Source: Comamonas fluminis (GTDB lineage: Bacteria > Pseudomonadota > Gammaproteobacteria > Burkholderiales > Burkholderiaceae_C). From it: a DNA stretch of 64,000 bases. Below, one piece after another: positions 9,692 through 17,919 of the stretch. Both the position numbers and the translations under genes were made by a program. Position 1 is the first letter of the stretch. Every line of letters begins with the position of its first letter. Under the pieces are notes generated by a model. That model did no database searches. It saw only the letters and a list, made by a program, of their open reading frames with translations, and was not told the origin of the DNA. The DNA lies in contig NZ_CP066783.1 of NCBI RefSeq assembly GCF_019186805.1, forward strand, positions 2,927,501-2,991,500, in the 5' to 3' direction.

Positions 9692-10930
9692 TCAGGGCTG
9701 GTAGCCGTCGGTCAGGGTCTTGAGGAAAGCGATGACGTCTTCGATTTCTGCGTCATCCAGCGCTGGCGCGTCTCCACGCTTGCGGTTGTAGGGCACTTCC
9801 GTCACGTTCACATTGCCGTGAAACTCCTGCGGCAAATCGTCGAACTTGCGAATGCTGCCGTCAGCGTCTGTCGGATACCATTTCTCCGGGTTGGTGTCGC
9901 GCTGCACATAAAAATGCAGAACATCGCTGAGCGTCTTGAAGCGACCGTTATGGAAAAACGCCTGACGCAAAGCCACATTGCGCAGCGATGGCACTTTGAA
10001 CGCGCCGCACAGGTCCTTGCGCTGCGTCAGATCACCGGATTCACGTGTGCACAGCCCCAGATCGAAGTAGTCGGCATCGCTGTTCTTTTTGATCTCTGGA
10101 TTGCGTGGCACCCCGAGGTTGTCAAAAGTGAAATCCGTAAACAACGGCAAGCTGCCGTCAGAGCCGCGACCAGACGGGTGACAAGCCAGGCAATTACCCT
10201 TGGCCGGATTGTTATAGAGCGCCAGCCCGCGCATTTCCTGATCGCTCAGCCTCGTAATTTTTCCCAGCAAAAATGCGTCGTATTTGCTAGAGAAGGGGCG
10301 AAAGATGGGATCTTCCAGCTGAAACTGCTGCAAAGCCAGGGTCAGGCGCTGATAGGCCGCATCGGTGCTGGCAAAAATGCCATCGCCAAAAACCTGGCGA
10401 AACTCGGCAGCGTATGTGGCGGCGGCCAGACGGCGAATCACCTCATCCTTGCTGCCATTGGCCATCTCTACCGGGTTCAGAAACGGCTGGCCCGCCTGAT
10501 CCTGCAAAGAAGAAGCCCGGCCATCCCAGAAGAAGCCGCCTGTGGGCGTGCCATCGTTACCAAAGCCAAAAGCTTTGTTGGTGGCCAGATAACGAATGGA
10601 TGGCGATATCCGGCTGCCTTGCTGATCAAGCAAAGGCCCACCCAGCTGCGCCGCCAGATTATTCGGCTGAGCGTGGCCAAACGAATCGATATGACAGCTT
10701 GCACAGGACTGGCGCCCCGAGGCAGAAAGCGAGGTGTCATTGAAGATCTTCTGCCCCAGCTGAGCCGTTGCCGACAGCGCAGGTTCTGCAGAAGGGCCGC
10801 CCGGGAGCTTGGACGGATCCCCGTCCGAGCCACCTCCCCCGCATGCCGTCAGGATTGCAGCAACAGACAGCGTCCACGCTAACGCCGAGGCCGTGCGCAA
10901 CAGCCCCTTCCCCAAAGGAATAAATAGCAT
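9692..10930 (-). CDS. Di-heme cytochrome c peroxidase-family lipoprotein
   Basis: A 412-residue protein with a lipoprotein-type signal (ILTAC, Cys30) followed by a Gly/Ser linker. It carries two c-type heme sites, CASCH (76-80) and CLACH (247-251), spaced as in CcpA/MauG-family di-heme proteins; FWDGRASSLQDQA and LRNVALRQAFFHNGRF are conserved family stretches. It could be a true peroxidase or another di-heme oxidase. It is the first gene of the five-gene minus-strand operon, 31 bp before the porin gene. A possible Fur site lies upstream of the start. The ATG at 10930 gives the complete signal peptide. Confidence 0.88.
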   Translation of the reverse strand: MLFIPLGKGLLRTASALAWTLSVAAILTACGGGGSDGDPSKLPGGPSAEPALSATAQLGQKIFNDTSLSASGRQSCASCHIDSFGHAQPNNLAAQLGGPLLDQQGSRISPSIRYLATNKAFGFGNDGTPTGGFFWDGRASSLQDQAGQPFLNPVEMANGSKDEVIRRLAAATYAAEFRQVFGDGIFASTDAAYQRLTLALQQFQLEDPIFRPFSSKYDAFLLGKITRLSDQEMRGLALYNNPAKGNCLACHPSGRGSDGSLPLFTDFTFDNLGVPRNPEIKKNSDADYFDLGLCTRESGDLTQRKDLCGAFKVPSLRNVALRQAFFHNGRFKTLSDVLHFYVQRDTNPEKWYPTDADGSIRKFDDLPQEFHGNVNVTEVPYNRKRGDAPALDDAEIEDVIAFLKTLTDGYQP

Positions 10931-10944
10931 CTAAGAATCTTGTT

Positions 10945-10963
10945 GTAATGATATTGATTCTTG
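10945..10963 (-). promoter_or_regulatory. Possible Fur box before the peroxidase-porin-FMN operon
   Basis: The 19-mer from GTAATGATATT onward resembles the core of the Fur consensus (AATGATA followed by an inverted ATT-rich half) and lies 15 bp upstream of the peroxidase start. The region is AT-rich, so a chance match is possible. Confidence 0.4.
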
Positions 10964-11125
10964 ATTCTATTAATAATCAAATAAAGACAGTTACCCCGAT
11001 TTCGCCGTTTTTCAGAAATGTTGCGCCGCTTCCACAAGCTAGGGAAAACGCGATAAAACACCCATCCCATATTTGCGGCAAATACAGCTTTACGAGCCTC
11101 TTGCTGAAAACTGGGCTCTTCAAAC

Positions 11126-12244
11126 ATGTCTGCGACCCCCAATGAGCTATGCCCTATGCAGCGACGAAATTTCTTGAATACGGCTCTTGGCCTGGCAGCA
11201 GGCTCATCCGCTGGCATGCATGGATTGCCTGCTTTGGCTGCCGACAACTGGCGCATGCCCGACGAAGGCGAGCGCCACGCCTCCACCTGGATGGCCTTTG
11301 GCGCAAACGACGATGTGTGGGGTAAACGCCTGAGATCTGGCGCACAGGCCAACCTGGCCCGAATCGCACAGACCATTGCCAGCGTTGAACCCGTTCACAT
11401 GCTGGTCAACGAGCAAGACTACGAATTGGCTGCACGATTGTGTGGCAGCAGGGTTCAGTTAATCGTTCAGCCTATCGACGACCTCTGGATGCGGGACACA
11501 GGGCCAGTCTTTGTCAAAGGTGCTGGCGAAGCCTTAGCGGGCGTGAACTTCAACTTCAACGGCTGGGGTCAAAAGCAGGACTGTGAAGATGATGCGCAAG
11601 TGGCCCGCTTCGTAGCCGGGCGCGCAGGTGTTCCTTCTTTGAAGAGTTCTCTGGTGCTGGAAGGCGGTGGCATCGAAGTTGATGGTCGTGGCACAGCCAT
11701 CATCACGGAAAGCTGTGTACTGAACGCCAACCGCAACCCGGGCTTGAGCAAGGAGGCATGCGAAAAAGAGCTGCGCCGGGTGCTGGGCATTGAGAAAGTC
11801 ATCTGGCTGCCCGGCATTGCTGGCCAGGACATCACCGATGGCCACACCGACTTTTATGCCCGCTTCTGTGCGCCTGGAGTGGTGGTGGCTGGTTTTGAAA
11901 GCGACTCATCCTCGCCCGAGTACGCGGTCACGCGTCGCCACCTTGAAATTCTGCGCAAAGCCACGGACGCGCGCGGTCTTGCGCTAAAAGTGGTGACTAT
12001 GCCCGGACCCAAGCATGTTCGACCAGAGTACGAAAACAAGGACTTTGCAGCGGGCTACATCAACTTCTATGTGTGCAATGGCGCAGTTCTGTGCCCGGAA
12101 TTTGGCGATGCGCAGTCCGACCGTAATACCAAGGCCATCTTGCGAGAGCAATTTCCCAATCGAGACATCGTGCAGCTCAACATTGATGCCATCGCAGCCG
12201 GTGGCGGAGGTATTCACTGCACTACACAGCAGCAGCCAGCCTGA
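11126..12244 (+). CDS. Agmatine deiminase / peptidyl-arginine deiminase family protein, Tat-type signal
   Basis: A 372-residue member of the Porphyromonas-type peptidyl-arginine deiminase / agmatine deiminase family. Catalytic landmarks: DDLWMRDTGP (118-127), DGHTDFYARF (near 238) and the nucleophilic Cys in GGGGIHCTTQQQP near the C-terminus. The expected reaction is hydrolysis of a guanidino group (agmatine to N-carbamoylputrescine). The N-terminus has a twin-Arg stretch QRRNFLNTALGLAAG followed by an Ala-rich cleavage region, so it is probably exported, unlike cytosolic AguA. Start may be ATG 11126 or ATG 11156 (MQRRNFL). Transcribed divergently from the peroxidase operon. Confidence 0.88.
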   Translation: MSATPNELCPMQRRNFLNTALGLAAGSSAGMHGLPALAADNWRMPDEGERHASTWMAFGANDDVWGKRLRSGAQANLARIAQTIASVEPVHMLVNEQDYELAARLCGSRVQLIVQPIDDLWMRDTGPVFVKGAGEALAGVNFNFNGWGQKQDCEDDAQVARFVAGRAGVPSLKSSLVLEGGGIEVDGRGTAIITESCVLNANRNPGLSKEACEKELRRVLGIEKVIWLPGIAGQDITDGHTDFYARFCAPGVVVAGFESDSSSPEYAVTRRHLEILRKATDARGLALKVVTMPGPKHVRPEYENKDFAAGYINFYVCNGAVLCPEFGDAQSDRNTKAILREQFPNRDIVQLNIDAIAAGGGGIHCTTQQQPA

Positions 12245-12450
12245 TACGCTCAAGAATTGCTGGAGACTCACGGGATTCAACAGGAGTGAAGTCCTTCCTC
12301 CAATCCAGAGGCGTTTGATAACTCTTTCAACGACTTGCCTGAAAGGTAAATGGGTTACGCAAGCCTCAATCTCCCTGCCCTCACCCAAGCTGGCATAGTG
12401 CGTAGCTCCCGCTCGCACCCATCTTTCCGCTTCGTATTGCTTGATCTGCC

Positions 12451-14823
12451 GTGTCCACCAACAACCGCCAAGGCTTTATCCTGACCCGTAACTGGCGGGA
12501 TACCCCTGCGGGCTGCGAGATTGAATACTGGCTGGCGACAGAGTCTGGCCCCTTGAAGGTGCTGCTGCCCGCGCAGACCTGCGTGGCTTTTGTAGAGCAA
12601 CAGCACAGAGCGGCGGTGCTGGCCCAGCTCCCCAAGGGCTCGGATATCGAGTTGCGCGACTTGACGCTTAAAAGCTTTCAGCAGCAGCTGGTGCTGGGTG
12701 TCTATGCCAAGCGCTTTCGCCAACTGAGCCGGCTGGCACGCACGCTGCAGCCACTCGGTGTACCACTGCTGGAAGCCGATGTTCGCCCCCATGAGCGCTA
12801 TTTGATGGAGCGCTTTATCACTGCGGGCGTGACATGGGAAGGTGGGCATTTTGAGAAATCGGCATTGCTCGATTGCAAGCTATTGCCCGCTGCGGATTTC
12901 CGGCCTGGTCTGAAGGTGGTGTCGCTGGATATCGAGACCAGCCAGCACCAGGACCTTTACTCCATTGCACTCGATGGCATGGCCGAGCGTGTGGTGTTCA
13001 TGCTGGGTGAGTCGCCCCTGCAGCCACCTCACACACCCGGCTTTGAGCTGGTCTATTGCGCTACACGCAAGACCATGATCGAGCGACTCAACACTTGGTT
13101 TGAGCAGCATGATCCTGACGTCATCATCGGCTGGAATGTGATCCAGTTCGACCTGCGTGTGTTGCAGAAAACGGCAGATGATTGCGGAACGCCGCTGCTG
13201 CTGGGGCGTGAGCGCACCCCCATTGCATGGCGCACGCACCCAGGCAAGCAAGGTTATCTGTTTGCACCGATGCCAGGCCGGGCCGTGATTGATGGCATTG
13301 AAGCACTCAGAGCCGCAGTCTGGAGTTTCTCGTCATTCAGTCTGGAGAACGTGTCCCAGGAGTTGCTGGGCGAAGGCAAGGAGATCGGCAGCGAATACGA
13401 CAAGATGACCGAGATCGAGCGTCGTTTTCAGGAGGACAAGCCCGCGCTCGCCACTTACAACATTCGCGACTGCGAGCTGGTGCTGCGCATTTTTGAGAAG
13501 GCCAAGCTGCTGCAATTTGCGATGGAACGCGCCCACGCCACGGGCTTGCAACTAGACCACTTTGGCGGCTCCATTGCCGCCTTTAGCCACCACTACCTGC
13601 CGCGCATGCATCGCATGGGCTATGTGGCACCGAATGTGGGCGATGTGCAAGGCAAATCATCGCCTGGTGGCTATGTGATGGATTCAAAGCCCGGTTTCTA
13701 CGATTCGGTCGTGGTGCTGGACTACAAAAGTCTCTACCCCTCGATCATCCGTACGTTTCTTGTCGATCCCGTCGGTCTGGCGGAGGGGCAGCGTGCAGGC
13801 GATTCAGCGCAGCCCATCCAAGGACCACGCGGCACGCTGTTTTCTCGCGAGAAGCATTGCCTGCCCGAGATAGTGACCGCCCTATGGCAAGCCCGCGATG
13901 CGACCAAACGCGCAAAAAATGAACCACTGTCACAAGCGCTCAAGCTGGTGATGAACTCGTTCGCCGGAGTGCTGGGGGCCTCGGAGTGCCGCTTCTTCAA
14001 CCCCGATCTGATTTCAGCCATCACCTTGCGTGGGCACGAGATGGTGAAACTGACACGCAAGCTGGTGGAAAAGCGTGGTTACGAGGTGATCTACGGCGAT
14101 ACGGATTCCATTTTCATCTGGCTCAAGCGTACCCATACCAACGAAGACGCACATGCTGTCGCCGCTGAACTTGCCCAGGAGATCAACACCTGGTGGAAGC
14201 AGACCTTGCGCCAAGAACAAGACTTGGAAAGCTTTCTGGAAATCGAGTTCGACACACACTACAAGAAATTTTTCATGCCAACGATTCGGGGCTCAGACGT
14301 CGGCAGCAAGAAGCGCTATGCGGGTCTGAGCGTGGATCGCGACGGCAAGGAAGCCATGGTCTATCGTGGGCTGGAGATGGCCCGCAGTGACTGGACGCCG
14401 CTGGCGCGGCAGTTTCAGGAAGGCCTGCTTTCACGCGTATTCCAAGGCACCCCCTACCGCGATTTCGTATCAGACTATGCAAGCGCCACGCTGGCAGGCC
14501 ACAAAGACGACCTGCTCACCTACCGTAAACGCCTGCGGCACCGTCTGGATGCCTATGTGGCCAACGTGCCCCCACAGGTGCGAGCAGCCCGTATCGCCGA
14601 CGAATACAACGCCAGCATGGGGCGCCCTACCCAATACCAAAGCGGCGGCTGGATTCAATACGTCATGACCAGAAACGGCCCCGAGCCAATGGAAGTGCGC
14701 CGCGCAAACATTGACTACGAGCACTATTTGAACAAGCAAATTCAGCCCATTGCCGACTCGATCCTGCAACCCCTGGGCGAGAGCTTTGCGATGCTGACCT
14801 CACCCCAACAGGAATTGTTTTAA
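12451..14823 (+). CDS. polB: DNA polymerase II (family B) with altered motif B
   Basis: A 790-residue family B polymerase of the SOS-associated PolB type, full length. Proofreading motifs are intact: LDIETS (Exo I), GWNVIQFDLRVLQ (Exo II) and YNIRDCELV (Exo III, Tyr-x3-Asp). Polymerase motif A is LDYKSLYPSIIRTF and motif C is YGDTDSIF. Motif B reads KLVMNSFAGVLG: the aromatic Tyr normally found in NSFYG is Ala (residue 505, codon 13963-13965). Substituting the equivalent Tyr in RB69 polymerase lowers base selectivity. The start is a GTG at 12451. The DUF3024 gene follows after 18 bp. No LexA box was recognised. Confidence 0.95.
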   Translation: MSTNNRQGFILTRNWRDTPAGCEIEYWLATESGPLKVLLPAQTCVAFVEQQHRAAVLAQLPKGSDIELRDLTLKSFQQQLVLGVYAKRFRQLSRLARTLQPLGVPLLEADVRPHERYLMERFITAGVTWEGGHFEKSALLDCKLLPAADFRPGLKVVSLDIETSQHQDLYSIALDGMAERVVFMLGESPLQPPHTPGFELVYCATRKTMIERLNTWFEQHDPDVIIGWNVIQFDLRVLQKTADDCGTPLLLGRERTPIAWRTHPGKQGYLFAPMPGRAVIDGIEALRAAVWSFSSFSLENVSQELLGEGKEIGSEYDKMTEIERRFQEDKPALATYNIRDCELVLRIFEKAKLLQFAMERAHATGLQLDHFGGSIAAFSHHYLPRMHRMGYVAPNVGDVQGKSSPGGYVMDSKPGFYDSVVVLDYKSLYPSIIRTFLVDPVGLAEGQRAGDSAQPIQGPRGTLFSREKHCLPEIVTALWQARDATKRAKNEPLSQALKLVMNSFAGVLGASECRFFNPDLISAITLRGHEMVKLTRKLVEKRGYEVIYGDTDSIFIWLKRTHTNEDAHAVAAELAQEINTWWKQTLRQEQDLESFLEIEFDTHYKKFFMPTIRGSDVGSKKRYAGLSVDRDGKEAMVYRGLEMARSDWTPLARQFQEGLLSRVFQGTPYRDFVSDYASATLAGHKDDLLTYRKRLRHRLDAYVANVPPQVRAARIADEYNASMGRPTQYQSGGWIQYVMTRNGPEPMEVRRANIDYEHYLNKQIQPIADSILQPLGESFAMLTSPQQELF

Positions 14824-14841
14824 GCACAGGACAAAAGCACC

Positions 14842-15183
14842 ATGGCTTTCAGCGAATTTGAAGAGAAGCGTCTTGCCAAAATTGTCGGCAACTTCATAGA
14901 AAGACGCAGACCACCGGCTCACATCCGAAATGAGTTCGACTTGATGTATTCGATAGCAGGTCAGTCGGTCACCCTGCTGGAAAAGCGACGCTTGATGGAT
15001 GGCGAAATAATTGAGCGTCCATTTGCCAAAGCAACCTGGGTCAAGTCACAGGAAGTCTGGAAGCTATACTGGCAGCGAGCGGACCTGAAGTGGCATAGCT
15101 ACCAGCCCGTGGCCACCGTTTCCACCATCGAGGCGTTCTGCAAGACGGTGGACGAAGACCCCTTCGGTTGTTTTTGGGGCTAG
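14842..15183 (+). CDS. DUF3024 domain protein
   Basis: A 113-residue small protein matching the DUF3024 pattern: N-terminal helix FEEKRLAKIVGNFIERRRPP, a beta-rich centre, WKLYWQRADLKWHSYQP (about 71-87) and a C-terminal EAFCKTVDEDPFGCFWG. Function unknown. It lies 18 bp downstream of polB and is probably co-transcribed, so it may be an accessory of the polymerase or simply a passenger. Confidence 0.8.
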   Translation: MAFSEFEEKRLAKIVGNFIERRRPPAHIRNEFDLMYSIAGQSVTLLEKRRLMDGEIIERPFAKATWVKSQEVWKLYWQRADLKWHSYQPVATVSTIEAFCKTVDEDPFGCFWG

Positions 15184-15296
15184 TCCCACACCACCTTGAG
15201 CAGGTCCAACAATTGGGGGCTTCGGCTCACCGCAAAAGCGCGGGTTTGCAAGCCTGTTTCCTTGCCTGTTGCCCCAAAAGTTACCCCAGTCATACC

Positions 15297-15977
15297 TCAC
15301 GGCGTCAGCAACTCACGCACCATGGTGACATGGATGCGGCGGCATTCATTCAGATCCAGATGCCAGTTCTGGCCCAGCAGCACGTTGGACAGCATCACAT
15401 GCTGGTTGGGCATCAAAATAAACCACGGGTACTCCATCACCACGCTTTGGCGCAGAGTGCCCTCCTTCATGCCTCGGCGCACCACATGCTCCAAGCTTTG
15501 GGCAAAGGGCTCCACGGTACGGGAATGCCATTGCTGCACTTGCTCGCGCATATTGCGGGCATCGGCTAGCAGTAACTGAAACGCCATCATGACCTCGGGG
15601 CTGGCCATATGGTCGTAGCCCGGCTTGATGATGCGCTCGATCAGCAAATCCACCGTCACCGGCTCGTCGTCCGAGACCACAACCGGCTCGGCCATGGGTG
15701 CCAGCACGCGCTCCAGCAAGGCCAGAAAGATGGATTCCTTGCTTTTGAAGTGCGCATAGATACCGCCTTTGGACATGCCGGCCCGCTGCGCGATGTCGTC
15801 AATCCGCGCGCTCACAAAGCCTTTTTCTGTAAACACCAGCAGGGCCGCGTCCAGGATTTGAGGCACGCGCAAGTCCGCCGGCAGGCGTTGGCGGCGGGCT
15901 CGCTTGGGTTCGCCTTCATCAGCGACAGGGCCCAACGCAAAAGGAGATGGAGACACAGGGTGCGTCGTGGGAGTCAT
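15297..15977 (-). CDS. TetR/AcrR-family transcriptional regulator
   Basis: A 226-residue repressor-type protein. After a 35-residue polar N-terminal tail with RARRQR, a TetR helix-turn-helix domain spans about 38-85 (ILDAALLVFTEKGFVSARID, then IAQRAGMSKGGIYAHFKSKE), followed by a ligand-binding C-terminal domain that starts with FLALLERVL. It is divergent from the phaC-fabI-efflux-ackA operon, and a 32-bp palindrome lies just upstream of its start, so it probably controls itself and possibly the operon in response to a small lipophilic ligand or acyl-CoA. The Met at 15977 starts the conserved protein; an upstream Met is in the operator-proximal DNA. Confidence 0.9.
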   Translation of the reverse strand: MTPTTHPVSPSPFALGPVADEGEPKRARRQRLPADLRVPQILDAALLVFTEKGFVSARIDDIAQRAGMSKGGIYAHFKSKESIFLALLERVLAPMAEPVVVSDDEPVTVDLLIERIIKPGYDHMASPEVMMAFQLLLADARNMREQVQQWHSRTVEPFAQSLEHVVRRGMKEGTLRQSVVMEYPWFILMPNQHVMLSNVLLGQNWHLDLNECRRIHVTMVRELLTP

Positions 15978-16018
15978 GTTCTTGCTTTTGATCTCTGATC
16001 CTGAGATTATCGCCCACA

Positions 16019-16050
16019 CCGTTAAAAACCGACCGGTCGTTTTTTAACGG
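16019..16050. promoter_or_regulatory. 32-bp TetR-type operator palindrome
   Basis: CCGTTAAAAA and TTTTTAACGG flank the central CGACCGGTCG; the whole 32-mer is a palindrome apart from one symmetric pair of positions. It lies 42 bp upstream of the TetR gene start and just upstream of the FNR-type box, so binding could occlude the regulator's own promoter and influence the operon. Confidence 0.8.
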
Positions 16051-16057
16051 TTACTTT

Positions 16058-16106
16058 TTGATTTAAATCAAACCATAAAACCGGGCAACTTTTTACAGTC
16101 TCGCTT
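16058..16106 (+). promoter_or_regulatory. FNR/ANR box and class II promoter for the phaC operon
   Basis: TTGAT-TTAA-ATCAA (16058-16071) is an exact match to the FNR/ANR half-site pattern TTGAT-N4-ATCAA. A -10-like TACAGT lies at 16094-16099, predicting a start near 16106; the box centre is then at -41.5, the position used by class II FNR-activated promoters. The phaC ATG is 48 bp further on. Confidence 0.75.
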
Positions 16107-16153
16107 GGGTGAGAGCCCTCATCCCAACACGCCTCTGCTTCGCCTGCACCGCC

Positions 16154-17917
16154 ATGCCCAACCGTCCAAGCTTGCCCAGCCCTGCATCCCCCACGCCCTC
16201 CGAACAGCTAGACACCTATGCGCATGCACTGCTGGCTCGCAAGTCTGGCTCGCTGTCGCCCATCTCCTCGCTGCTGGCCTTGCAGGACTGGGCTGCGCAT
16301 CTTGCAGCCTCGCCCGGCAAGCAAATGGACCTAGCCCATCTGGCGACCAGCCAGACGCAAGCATTAGCGGCTTATGTGCAAGAGCGCCTGCTCGCCGCGC
16401 CCGACAAAGCACAGGCGCTGGTAGCACCGCCGGTGCAAGACCGCCGCTTTGCCGACGACGGCTGGCGCCAGTGGCCCTTCTGGCTGTGGCAGCAGTCGTT
16501 TTTGCTGCAGCAGCAATGGTGGGATGCGGCCACGCACGGCGTGCGCGGTGTGGAGCCGCACCATGAGAAGCTGGTCAGCTTCTGGGCCCGCCAATGGCTG
16601 GACATGGGCTCGCCCGGCAACCAGTTCCTCACCAACCCCGTGGTGCTGAGCAAGACCGCTGAGGAAATGGGTGCCAACCTGGTGCGCGGCGCACAGCACC
16701 TGGCGGAAGACCTGCGCCAGACCATCAGCGGCAGCGCTGCCGAGACGCCCTTTGTGGTGGGCCGCGACGTGGCCATCACCCCCGGCAAGGTGGTGCTGCA
16801 CAACCGCGTGATGGAGCTGATCCAGTACCAGCCCACCACCGCCACCGTGCATGCCGAACCCGTGCTGCTGGTGCCCGCGTGGATCATGAAGTACTACATC
16901 CTCGATCTGTCGCAGCACAACTCACTGGTCAAGTACCTGGTGGACCAGGGCCACACTGTGTTCTGCATCTCCTGGAAGAACCCGGGCGCAGAAGAGCGCG
17001 ATCTGGGCATGGACGACTATCTGCGCGACGGCTTCCATGCGGCGCTCGATGCTGTCAACGCCATTGTTCCCCGGCGCAAGGTGCACGCCACGGGCTACTG
17101 CCTGGGCGGCACCCTGCTGGCGATTGCCGCTGCGGCCATGGCGCGCGACGGCGACGAACGCCTGGCCAGCCTGAGCTTTTTTGCAGCCCAGACAGATTTC
17201 AGCGAACCCGGTGAGCTGGGCCTTTTCATCGACGAAAGCCAGGTCAGCCTGCTGGAAGCCCAGATGGAAGAGACCGGCTACCTCAAGGCCAGCCAGATGG
17301 CTGGGGCCTTCCAGATGCTGCGCAGCTACGACCTGCTGTGGTCGCGCCTAGTGCACGACTACCTGCTGGGCGAGCGCAGCGGCGTCAACGACCTGATGGC
17401 CTGGAATGCAGACGCCACACGCATGCCCGCCAAAATGCATTCGCAATACCTGCGCCGCCTGTTCCTCAACGACGACTTGAGCGAAGGCCGCTACCCGGTA
17501 GACGGCCGCCCTGTATCGCTAGGCAGCCTGACCCTGCCCACCTTCATGGTGGGCACCACCACCGACCATGTGGCGCCCTGGCGCTCGGTACACAAGCTGC
17601 ACTATCTGTCGCCTGCCGAAATCACCTTCGCGCTCACCACTGGCGGGCACAACGCCGGCATCGTCAACCCGCCCAAGCCGGATTCCAAACGCCGCTACCA
17701 GTTGCTCACCCGCGCTGCCGGTGGCAGCTATCTGGCGCCTACGGATTGGGAAGCCAGCGCGCCTTCTTTTGCGGGCTCCTGGTGGCCTGCCTGGCAGCAA
17801 TGGCTGGCTGCGCATTCCGGTTCTGGCTCGGCGGCCCGCGTCAAGCCGCCCCGCATGGGCAGTGCAGCCTACCCCGCACAAGCCGATGCCCCTGGCCACT
17901 ATGTTCTGGAGAAATAA
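16154..17917 (+). CDS. phaC: Class I poly(3-hydroxyalkanoate) polymerase PhaC
   Basis: A 587-residue PHB synthase that polymerises (R)-3-hydroxyacyl-CoA on intracellular granules. The alpha/beta-hydrolase core has the lipase-like box GYCLGG with nucleophile Cys316, Asp471 in TTTDHVAPW and His499 in TGGHNAGIVNPP; WKNPGAEERDLGMDDY is typical of class I enzymes. ATG 16154 (MPNRPSLPS) is preferred over the upstream in-frame Met at 16109, which would sit at the predicted transcription start. First gene of a nine-gene operon that also encodes a phasin, FabI, a MaoC/Pta fusion and acetate kinase. Confidence 0.95.
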   Translation: MPNRPSLPSPASPTPSEQLDTYAHALLARKSGSLSPISSLLALQDWAAHLAASPGKQMDLAHLATSQTQALAAYVQERLLAAPDKAQALVAPPVQDRRFADDGWRQWPFWLWQQSFLLQQQWWDAATHGVRGVEPHHEKLVSFWARQWLDMGSPGNQFLTNPVVLSKTAEEMGANLVRGAQHLAEDLRQTISGSAAETPFVVGRDVAITPGKVVLHNRVMELIQYQPTTATVHAEPVLLVPAWIMKYYILDLSQHNSLVKYLVDQGHTVFCISWKNPGAEERDLGMDDYLRDGFHAALDAVNAIVPRRKVHATGYCLGGTLLAIAAAAMARDGDERLASLSFFAAQTDFSEPGELGLFIDESQVSLLEAQMEETGYLKASQMAGAFQMLRSYDLLWSRLVHDYLLGERSGVNDLMAWNADATRMPAKMHSQYLRRLFLNDDLSEGRYPVDGRPVSLGSLTLPTFMVGTTTDHVAPWRSVHKLHYLSPAEITFALTTGGHNAGIVNPPKPDSKRRYQLLTRAAGGSYLAPTDWEASAPSFAGSWWPAWQQWLAAHSGSGSAARVKPPRMGSAAYPAQADAPGHYVLEK

Positions 17918-17919
17918 GC

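Noticed and set aside
10967..10990. FNR-type box near the peroxidase operon (TTGAT...ATCAA)
   Set aside because: The half sites are separated by about 10 bases instead of 4, so it does not fit the FNR pattern.
17338..17919. Upstream in-frame extension of fabI to 17338
   Set aside because: It overlaps phaC entirely and has no conserved sequence; the GTG at 17920 matches the FabI N-terminus and has a ribosome-binding site.
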